NCBI GenBank assembly: GCA_016177865.1
Contig: JACOUJ010000076.1
Location: 1-6,538 of the forward strand
Reading direction: 5' to 3'
DNA: 6,538 bases
Source of the DNA: Candidatus Rokuibacteriota bacterium
GTDB lineage: Bacteria; Methylomirabilota; Methylomirabilia; Rokubacteriales; JACOUJ01
In this document: positions 1 to 5,811 of the stretch, piece by piece
How positions within the stretch are numbered: position 1 is the stretch's first letter
Layout of the letters: every line of letters begins with the position of its first letter
Notes under the pieces: model-generated
Told to the model about the DNA's origin: nothing
What the model saw: the letters and a program-made list of their open reading frames with translations, nothing else
The model's database searches: none
Program-made: the position numbers and the translations under genes

Positions 1-910
1 GGGGAATCGTGTTGATCGTTTCAGGCCCGATGAGCTCCTCAACGTAGATCACATCACGGTAGCTTGGGTTTTTCGTACTCGTGCTGGCCCACAGGAGTCT
101 CTGCGGCTGTGCCCCTTGGGCGGCCAAACCTTGCCAGCGGGGACCGCGATAGACCTCTTTATAACGCTGGTAGGCGACCTTAGCGTTCGCGATCGCTACC
201 CTCCCCGTGAGCCTTCTCAAGAGCGTCTGCTCCCGGGCGCTCCGAGAGGTCTTGAGGCGATCGGCAATCAGATGGTCCACGAGCACGTCGATGCGGCTCA
301 CGAAGAAGCTCGCCACGCTGGCGACGCGGGCCACGTCGCCTCCCGCCCCCGCGAAGGTCTCGAGCCCGGAGATGTAGGCTTCGGCAACGCGCTCATAGGC
401 CTCCAGAGCGAACAGGAGCGTCACGTTGACGTTGATCCCCTCGCTCAGGAGCTGCCGGGTGGCGGGAAGCCCAGCCTCGGTGGCCGGAACCTTGATCATC
501 ATGTTTTCCCGCGCCACCACGTTCCAAAGACGCCGCGCCTCGTTGATGGTTCCCTGGGTATCGTGGGCAAGCTCGGGAGAGACCTCCAGGCTGACGTATC
601 CGTCCTTCCTCTTTGTCTCGGCGTAGACCGGCTTCAGGATATCGGCGGCTGCCCGGATGTCGTGGATCGCCAGCGTCTCGTACACCACCTTCGGGTCGAG
701 GTCCCGTCGCTCGAGCACCTGCAGCTCACTCTGATAGTCAGTCGATCCCCCGATCGCCTTTTCAAAGATGGTCGGGTTCGAGGTCACACCCCTGAGCCCG
801 TCCTCGTCAATGAGCCTGTGGAGCTCGCCACTCGTGATCAGGCTTCGCCGGATATAGTCGAGCCAGACCGATTGACCGTACTCCTGCAGGGCCTTCAATG
901 GATTGGGCAT
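1..910 (-). CDS. tal: Transaldolase, 3'-truncated by the window edge
   Basis: Transaldolase moves a dihydroxyacetone unit between sugar phosphates (sedoheptulose-7-P + glyceraldehyde-3-P to erythrose-4-P + fructose-6-P) in the cytosolic non-oxidative pentose phosphate pathway. The minus-strand reading frame opens at ATG 910-908 and stays open for 303 codons to the left edge. It begins MPNPLKALQEYGQSVWLDY and carries the TSNPTIFEKAI signature at residues 43-53. VSLEVSPELAHDT lies at about 106-118, the Schiff-base lysine is K140 in MMIKVPATEAG, and LLWASTSTKNPSYRDVIYVEELIGPET lies near the visible end. These are features of the longer class found either alone (roughly 360-380 residues) or fused to glucose-6-phosphate isomerase; the cut at the edge hides which. 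An AGGGGG Shine-Dalgarno lies 4 bases before the ATG. It follows transketolase by 69 bp, so co-expression is likely. No lesion is visible. Confidence 0.95.
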   Translation of the reverse strand, partial: MPNPLKALQEYGQSVWLDYIRRSLITSGELHRLIDEDGLRGVTSNPTIFEKAIGGSTDYQSELQVLERRDLDPKVVYETLAIHDIRAAADILKPVYAETKRKDGYVSLEVSPELAHDTQGTINEARRLWNVVARENMMIKVPATEAGLPATRQLLSEGINVNVTLLFALEAYERVAEAYISGLETFAGAGGDVARVASVASFFVSRIDVLVDHLIADRLKTSRSAREQTLLRRLTGRVAIANAKVAYQRYKEVYRGPRWQGLAAQGAQPQRLLWASTSTKNPSYRDVIYVEELIGPETINTIP

Positions 911-979
911 TTTACCCCCTCATTTGTCAGGGGGGTGAGTCCCAACCACTCCCCCCTGGACCCCCCCCACCTGGGTTCG
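911..979 (-). promoter_or_regulatory. Structured, G-tract-rich leader between tkt and tal
   Basis: In the mRNA sense (minus strand) this 69-bp spacer holds a run of eight G (968-961), six G (956-951), GGG (943-941), a C6 run (935-930) and GGGGG (919-915). Two hairpins are mutually exclusive because both need the C run. One pairs 956-948 with 940-930 (nine base pairs, a bulged A at 936, loop GGUUGGG 947-941). The other pairs ACCCCC (936-931) with GGGGGU (919-914) and would bury the tal Shine-Dalgarno. The G runs could also form a quadruplex. There is no U tract, so it is not an ordinary intrinsic terminator. The pairing is seen in the sequence; a regulatory role for tal translation is inference. 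Confidence 0.4.
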
Positions 980-2975
980 TTAGTCCGTCAGCCCTTTACT
1001 TTTCACCCTTCGCCCTCCATGTGTCGGCGGACTTCTCCGGAGTAACTTCGTGGCAACCTCGACGACGTGCTCCGGGGTGAACCCAAACTTGCTTTGAAGC
1101 TGCTTGAGGGGCGCTGAGGCCCCGAAGGTGTGCATCGCGATGATCTCGCCGGCCGTTCCGACAAACCGGTGCCATCCTAGGGTGGAGGCCTGCTCCACAG
1201 CGATCCGGGCAGTGATCGCTGGGGGCAGGACGCGATCACGGTACTCCGGATCCTGTCGCTCAAACAACTCCCAGGAGGGCACGCTCACCACGCGCGCCTT
1301 CACCCGTTCGGCCGCTAGCCGCTCGTGTGCCTGAACGCAGAGCGAAACCTCGCTGCCCGATGCCATCAGGATGATTTCCGGCTCGCCATCAGCCGCGTCA
1401 GCCAGGACATAGGCCCCGCGGTCCAAACCACTCGCGGCGGCGTACTTCGTCCGGTCCAGGGTCGGCAGCGGCTGGCGCGAAAGGATCAGGGCGACCGGCT
1501 CGTGACGCTGTCTCATGATGTATCGCCAGGCCTCCGCCACCTCGTTGGCATCGGCCGGGCGCAGCGTCACGAGACCCGGGATCGCCCGAAGCGATGCGAG
1601 GTGCTCGACGGGCTGGTGGGTCGGCCCGTCCTCACCGACCCCGATCGAGTCGTGGGTAAAGATGTAGATGACGGGCAGCTCCATCAGCGCGCTCAGCCGG
1701 ATTGCGGGCCTCATGTAGTCGCTGAAGATCAAAAACCCAGAGCCGTACGGGCGGACCTTGCTCAGGGACAGGCCATTCAAGATGGCGCCCATCGCATGCT
1801 CCCGCACCCCGAAGTGCATGTTCCGCCCCGCGGGACTCTCCGCGGTGAGATCGCCGGCCTCATCGAAGGTCAGGCGTGTCTTCGTTGAGGGCGCGAGATC
1901 CGCGGAGCCGCCGATCAGCCAGGGAACATTCTGGGCGAGGATGTTAAGGACCCTGGCCGAGGCATCACGCCCGGCCAGCCCTTTCGGGTCGGCGGGAAAG
2001 ATCGGAAGCCCCTTGTCCCATCCCTCGAGAAGCTGCCGATGCTGCATCCGGTAGAGATGGTCGGCCAGCTCAGGATATTTGTCTTTGTAGTTGCCGAACC
2101 GGGCCATCCAGGCCTCGCGCAAGGATCTTCCGCGGGCGCCGATCCCGGTCCTCAGGTGCTCTCGTACCCCATCCGGGATCAGAAACTGCGCATCCTCGGG
2201 CCAGCCGTAATTCCGCTTGGTCAGTCGGATCTCCTCCTCCCCGAGCGGCTCCCCATGGGCGGCCTCGGTGTCCTGTTTGTTCGGGGCGCCGTAGGCGATA
2301 TGGCTGTCAACGATGATCAGGGTCGGTCGGTCCTGGACCCTCTTGAATGTCTTGAATGCCCGCTCGAGCATCGAAAGATCGTTCGCGTCCCCCACGCGCG
2401 TGACGTTCCATCCATACGCGATAAATCTGCTCGCCACATCCTCGCTGAAGGCCCAGTCGGTGTGCCCTTCGATCGTGATCTTGTTGTTGTCATAGATCCA
2501 GCAGAGGTTGGACAGCGCGAGGTGCCCGGCGAGCGAAGCGGCCTCACCCGACACCCCCTCCATCATGCACCCGTCCCCGCACAGCGCATAGCGTCTCAAC
2601 GCCCGAGGTCCAGCGATACTCCGGATGCCCCGGGCACTTTCCGTCGAGCTGACGAAACTTCTTAATGTCGTCGAGCGTGACCGACAGCTCCCCAAGCCGC
2701 TCGTACTGGGGATTGACCGCCCTGACGCCGGTCAGATGCAGCATTGAGTAAAGCAGCATGGAGGCGTGGCCGATCGAGAGGACAAACCGATCCCGGTTGG
2801 GCCAGATCGGATCCTCAGGGTCGAACCTCAGGAAGCGTTGCCAGATGGTGTAGACGACCGGCGCCATCGCCATCGCGGTGCCGGGATGTCCCGACTTCGC
2901 CTTCTGGACCGCGTCCATAGACAAGGTGCGGATCGTGTTGATGCAGAGTTGATCAAGCCCGCCTTGCTCGCTCAT
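980..2975 (-). pseudogene. tkt: Transketolase, interrupted by an internal ~110-nt loss and frameshift
   Basis: Transketolase is the thiamine-diphosphate enzyme that moves two-carbon ketol units in the pentose phosphate and Calvin cycles. The first segment starts at ATG 2975 (MSEQGGLDQLCINTIRTLS) with SGHPGTAMAMAP, SIGHASMLLYSMLHLTG and PGHPEYRWTSGVET, and is good to about 2592. The second starts at about 2590 one base out of frame (YALCGDGCMMEGVSGEAASLAG) and runs to TAA 982-980. It includes the GDG...NN cofactor motif, AAHGEPLG, GGSADLAPST, the catalytic-glutamate motif FGVREHAMGAILNG, and THDSIGVGEDGPTHQP. Family members have about 38 residues between GVET and YA-GDG, including GPLGQG; all are absent here. 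The join leaves 664 residues where about 700 are expected. As written, translation shifts into nonsense after residue 128. Either the gene is broken or the assembly lost about 113 nt; elsewhere the sequence is clean, which favours a recent lesion or an artefact. It lies 41 bp after the oxidoreductase. Confidence 0.9.
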
Positions 2976-3016
2976 TCCCGGACCATATCCTGACAGTTTC
3001 TACCAGGGCTCTAACA

Positions 3017-4255
3017 TCACTCCCACATCGCGTCGAACACGGTGCCTGCCAGGGTGGGGAAGACGTAATGCATCCCGGCCAGATCCCGTCGCCTGAGCCC
3101 ACCCCGCATCGCGACCGCAGCGATGTGGATGAGATCCTCCGCATTCGGGCCAAGGATGTGTACGCCGAGCAATTGCCCGCTCGCCTCGTCGTAAATCACC
3201 TTGACCAACCCCTCGGTCTCCTCCCGAACCGATGCGGCCGTGTTATCCTCAAACGGAGAGCGACCTACCCCGACCCGGAGGCCCCGCTTTCGCGCCTCGG
3301 CTTCGGTCAAGCCAACCTGGGCTACCGCAGGGATGGTGAAGATCGTGGTCGGGAACACGTTGAAATCCACGGCTTCGTGATTCCCCTTCAGGGCGTTTTC
3401 TGCCGCCACCCGCCCCTCATACCAGGCTGCCGGCGTGTGCTGGTGACGTCCAGTGACGTCTCCGGCGGCATAGACATGAGGCGCGGTCGGCGATTGCAGG
3501 TACTCGTTCACGGAAACCGTACCCCGTTCCAGTCGGACACCAGCGAGATCAAGCCTAAGACCCTCGGTGTTCGGCGGGCGCCCCGTCGCAACGACCACGA
3601 CGTCGGCGCTCAACCGGTGTGTCGTCCCACCAATGTCCGCCTCGACCGTCCTGTCGCCCGTAATCCGCCTTACGCTCACGTTCGTGTATAGCCCGGCGCG
3701 CGCGAACGCGAACCCCAGCTCCATCCCAATCGCCCCTCCGCCGATGGCGACCATCCGCCCCGGCAATGCCGTTCGGTCTAACAGTTCCTCACTCGTCACG
3801 GTGTGCTCGATCCCCTCAATCGAAGGGCGCGCGGGCGAAGACCCCGTGGCGATCACGATCTTCTCCGTCGTGACCGTGCGGTCGCCAACCTGAAGCTCGT
3901 GCGGCGCAAGAAACGTCGCGTGACCTCGCAAGACAGCGATGCCTTGGCGCTCCAGGGCTTGATCCTTGCCCTGGGACCAGCTCGCGACAATCCGGTTTTT
4001 TCTCGCGATCACCTCGCCCCAATCCAGCCCCACACCGGCTGCGCCGGCCAAACCCAACTCTGCCCCGCGCCGCGCCCGCCAGGCCAGCTCTACGGTGCTG
4101 ACCAGCACCTTTTTGGGAATTCATCCGCTGGCAAGGCAGGTCCCGGCAAACCCATCCTGTTCCACGATCGCCGTTCGACCGCCAAGGCCGATGGCCGTGC
4201 GTGCGGCGAAGCTGCCCGCCGTTCCCGCTCCGATGACCAGAAGGTCGTAGTCCAC
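3017..4255 (-). CDS. FAD-dependent pyridine nucleotide-disulfide oxidoreductase, candidate selenoprotein (CX4U)
   Basis: Family enzymes pass electrons between NAD(P)H and a substrate through FAD and a redox-active CX4C. The frame opens at GTG 4255, chosen because AAGGAG (4268-4263) sits 7 bases upstream and the next residues, DYDLLVIGAGTAG, are the FAD-binding Rossmann motif. TCLASG-TGA-IPKK follows. TGA (4123-4121) is codon 45, exactly where the second cysteine belongs, and the frame continues to TGA 3019-3017 (412 residues). Later motifs are IVIATGSSPARPSI (about 133-146), NAD-binding IGGGAIGMELG (171-181), VATGRPPN (222-229), FAD-contacting YAAGDV (262-267) and the interface domain VFPTTIFTIPAVAQVGLTEAEA. 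The C-terminal HPTLSE of true Lpd is FPTLAG here, so the His-Glu pair is missing and the enzyme is not a standard Lpd; MerA's C-terminal Cys pair is also absent. After FARAG (about 188) some 35-40 residues of the NAD domain are missing in frame. It is the first gene of the run into tkt and tal. A nonsense-mutated pseudogene is the main alternative. Confidence 0.8.
4094..4109 (-). promoter_or_regulatory. Candidate bacterial SECIS hairpin
   Basis: Immediately downstream of the in-frame TGA (4123-4121), the mRNA contains GGUGCU-GGUC-AGCACC: a perfect six-base-pair stem with a GGUC tetraloop. The first loop base is 18 nt after the UGA. Bacterial SECIS elements are coding-region hairpins whose apical loop lies roughly 16-37 nt after the UGA with G among the first loop bases, bound by SelB. 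The E. coli fdhF element has the same GGUC loop and a near-identical stem, GGUUGCA-GGUC-UGCACC, with its loop starting 19 nt after UGA. The bulged U of fdhF is absent here. The hairpin also encodes VLVST, so chance formation is possible but not likely at this exact spot. Confidence 0.65.
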
Positions 4256-4262
4256 GTTGGTT

Positions 4263-4268
4263 CTCCTT
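4263..4268 (-). promoter_or_regulatory. Ribosome binding site of the oxidoreductase
   Basis: AAGGAG on the minus strand, 7 bases before GTG 4255. It fixes the start at this GTG, upstream of the in-frame TGA, rather than at GTG 4108 which follows the TGA. A strong Shine-Dalgarno placed here shows that translation is meant to pass through the TGA. Confidence 0.75.
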
Positions 4269-4292
4269 CCCCGATGTCTCTCGCGGGATTCT

Positions 4293-4322
4293 AATGTATG
4301 AAACCCACGCCAGTTGTCACAA
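4293..4322 (-). promoter_or_regulatory. Possible promoter of the oxidoreductase-tkt-tal unit
   Basis: Minus strand: TTGTGA (4322-4317), 18 bases, TACATT (4298-4293), about 40 bp before GTG 4255. A consensus -35 box TTGACA (4331-4326) lies just upstream, but no good -10 is at standard spacing from it. A perfect TATAAT (4417-4412) lies about 160 bp upstream of the gene, also without a convincing -35. The region is distinctly more AT-rich than its surroundings. Exact elements are uncertain. Confidence 0.3.
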
Positions 4323-4353
4323 ACCTGTCAAATTTGTTGAAATGAGATTATGA

Positions 4354-4365
4354 CATCGGCCGATG
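4354..4365. promoter_or_regulatory. 12-bp perfect palindrome CATCGGCCGATG, possible operator
   Basis: CATCGG-CCGATG reads identically on both strands. It lies about 100 bp upstream of the oxidoreductase start and about 205 bp upstream of the zinc-finger gene, flanked by TTGACA and TATAAT-like boxes on the minus strand. It could be a dimeric regulator site in a divergent promoter region. No known regulator motif is recognised. Confidence 0.25.
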
Positions 4366-4495
4366 ATTCGTGATCGGAACGACGCAAGCGCTCTCGATCA
4401 CATTTGCACATATTATACGCCAGACACAAGATCCCCATGGGTCCAAGCTCTGCTCTCCACTGCGCCCCACGCCGGTCTGGAAGCTCCCGTGAACT

Positions 4496-4515
4496 CGGCA
4501 GCAAAGCCGCTGTCG
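4496..4515 (+). other. Leader hairpin upstream of the zinc-finger gene
   Basis: CGGCAGC (4496-4502) pairs with GCTGTCG (4509-4515) around the loop AAAGCC, giving seven base pairs including one G-U. It ends about 50 bases before the gene start, where it would be part of a 5' leader if transcription begins upstream. No U tract follows. A role is not established. Confidence 0.25.
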
Positions 4516-4568
4516 GCGGGGAATGTGCCGGATTGCCTGAGCTGGGGGCGTATGGTAGAGTGAGTGCG

Positions 4569-4883
4569 ATGGTTCGTTGCCAGGAAGTTATTGATCTGCT
4601 GATGGATTATCTGGAGGCAGAGCTGCCCCAGTCTCGAGCCGCAGCCCTCAAGGCTCACCTTGATGGCTGCTCGCCCTGCCTTGCCTTTCTGAACACTTAC
4701 CGGAGCACGATCCAAGTCTCACGCCAACTCACCGTCGAGGAGATCCCGCCCGAGCTGACCGAGCGACTCCTGGAATTCCTGAGGCGCGAGCGCGACCCTG
4801 ACCGCAAAGGTAAGAAGGCCGGTGCCGTTCCAAATGACGAGCCAGACAAGGCCCGAGGGAGGAGGGCGCCGGAATGTACGTAG
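4569..4883 (+). CDS. Small soluble zf-HC2 (ZAS-type) anti-sigma-like protein
   Basis: The 104-residue protein opens MVRCQEVIDLLMDYLEAELPQSRAAALKAHLDGCSPC. C4, H30, C34 and C37 form the C...HxxxCxxC zinc-binding pattern of anti-sigma factor ZAS/zf-HC2 domains, within a four-helix fold over roughly residues 1-60. PPELTERLLEFLRRE follows, then a charged tail rich in K, R, D and E from about 75. No membrane segment is present, so it would act in the cytosol. Family members bind ECF sigma factors, and some release them on thiol oxidation or zinc loss. A cognate sigma gene usually sits next to such a gene but none lies within this window. ATG 4569 is preferred; GTG 4560 in the same frame adds three residues. 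The ribosome site (GGTAGAG) is weak. It is divergent from the oxidoreductase and convergent with the permeases. Its target is unknown. Confidence 0.8.
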   Translation: MVRCQEVIDLLMDYLEAELPQSRAAALKAHLDGCSPCLAFLNTYRSTIQVSRQLTVEEIPPELTERLLEFLRRERDPDRKGKKAGAVPNDEPDKARGRRAPECT

Positions 4884-4944
4884 TTGGTACATGAGGATGC
4901 CCGACGACCGAGAACGCAGTATGGCGAAGTCAGATGGAGCGGCA

Positions 4945-5811
4945 CTACAGCAGCCGGCGGCGTAGCCAGGCGCTCAGCCCATCCACCAGCGTCACCATGA
5001 TGTAGACGGCGATGATCAGCGTCAGAAGCTGATGCTCCAGGAAAAGGCTCAGAGAGATGTAGATGCGCTGGCCAAGCCCCCCCGCCCCTACGAAGCCCAG
5101 GACGGCCGCAGCGCGAATATTGACCTCCCACCGGTAGAGGGCGTAGGACGTCCACTGGGGCAGGGCCTGGGGCAGGATCCCGTAGAAGAGAATCTGCAGC
5201 CGGCTCGCCCCGGTCGCCCGGAGGGTTTCGAGTCGCCGCGGGTCGACGTCCTCGAGCACCTCGCCGAAGAGCTTCCCGAGGACGCCGCCGGTGTGAACGC
5301 CAAGGGCCAGAGCCCCGGGGAACGGTCCCAGTCCTACGAGGAAAACGAAGATCAGCGCCCAGACGATCTCGGGGATGGTGCGGAGGACGTTCAGGACCGC
5401 TTTGGCAGACGCGTAGACCCCGACGCGGAACCCCTTCTCCCCCGACCCCAGCCGCCGCCCCGCGTAGAGGATCCCCCGGTAGAGAATGGTCCGGGTGGTC
5501 AGGACCGAGAGGGGGAGTGCAATCAGGACCGCCAGCAGACTTCCCACGAACGAGATCGCAAAAGTCTCGATCGCGCCAACAAGCGCCTCCCGGAGCATCG
5601 GGGCGGACAGATCGGGTGGAAAGAGCTTCTTCACGTAGACCGTCATCTGATGTCGCCCCTCGCCACCCACGAGAGCGCCCACATCCACTTGGATCCCGAG
5701 CCCGCTCCAGACGACCAGGGCCACGAATCCGCCGGTGACGAGCCAGGGGAAGAGCAGGCGTCTCCGCGAGGCCAGGATCGAGTGATCGCCAGAGGCTTTC
5801 GTCACGATCAC
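4945..5811 (-). CDS. phnE: PhnE-type ABC transporter permease (second of a tandem pair)
   Basis: Inner-membrane permease subunit of a phosphonate/phosphite/phosphate-type ABC importer, working with a PhnC ATPase and a PhnD binding protein. It has 288 residues from GTG 5811, whose GTGA overlaps the stop of the preceding permease, indicating translational coupling; there is no clear separate ribosome site. A first membrane segment lies at about 19-40. KKLFPPDL (61-68) is followed by segments at about 80-105, 140-165, 165-185, 232-250 and 262-280. The EAA-loop motif that contacts the ATPase is ETLRATGASRLQILFYGILPQALP (195-218), and the PhnE-typical SYALYRWEVNIRAAAVLGFVGAGGLG follows (222-247). 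Length and motifs are complete. It ends in TAG 4947-4945 and is convergent with the zinc-finger gene 61 bp away. The substrate cannot be decided from the permease alone. Confidence 0.9.
   Translation of the reverse strand: MIVTKASGDHSILASRRRLLFPWLVTGGFVALVVWSGLGIQVDVGALVGGEGRHQMTVYVKKLFPPDLSAPMLREALVGAIETFAISFVGSLLAVLIALPLSVLTTRTILYRGILYAGRRLGSGEKGFRVGVYASAKAVLNVLRTIPEIVWALIFVFLVGLGPFPGALALGVHTGGVLGKLFGEVLEDVDPRRLETLRATGASRLQILFYGILPQALPQWTSYALYRWEVNIRAAAVLGFVGAGGLGQRIYISLSLFLEHQLLTLIIAVYIMVTLVDGLSAWLRRRLL

Larger units (their letters stand above)
4256..4559. other. Divergent intergenic region
   Basis: About 300 bp between the minus-strand oxidoreductase and the plus-strand zinc-finger gene. 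The left half (about 4290-4420) is AT-rich and holds the promoter-like elements and a palindrome. The right half (about 4435-4559) is GC-rich and contains a hairpin at 4496-4515. A plus-strand open frame (4363-4563) crosses it, but its translation resembles nothing I recognise. I see no tRNA: there is no GGTTCGA T-loop motif here on either strand, so selC is not in this gap. No sigma-factor gene is present. Confidence 0.6.

Noticed and set aside
116..1045. Long plus-strand open frames opposite tal and tkt (also 1325-1888, 2039-2665, 3068-3691, 5032-5907)
   Set aside because: They are antisense shadows of clear minus-strand enzymes. Their translations have no recognisable domains and the opposite strand carries full family motifs.
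3017..4108. A shorter oxidoreductase starting at GTG 4108
   Set aside because: It would lack the FAD-binding Rossmann motif and the redox Cys, and has no ribosome site comparable to the AAGGAG before GTG 4255.
3017..4255. Genome-wide reassignment of TGA to an amino acid
   Set aside because: TGA ends this gene (3019-3017) and the upstream permease (5810-5808) at the expected family C-termini.
4376..4397. GGAAC element as an ECF-sigma -35 box for the zinc-finger gene
   Set aside because: No CGTC/TCTGA-type -10 is present at the usual ~16-17 base spacing.
4435..4560. Riboswitch or tRNA-Sec in the GC-rich half of the intergenic region
   Set aside because: No T-loop motif, no cobalamin or other riboswitch consensus found; only a simple hairpin.
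4363..4563. Plus-strand 66-codon frame ending at the zinc-finger gene start
   Set aside because: It has no recognisable motif, no ribosome site, and crosses the promoter-like palindrome; probably non-coding.
4874..4892. ATGTAC-N7-GTACAT inverted repeat as a terminator after the zinc-finger gene
   Set aside because: The stem is six base pairs and AT-rich, overlaps the stop codon and has no U tract; too weak to call.
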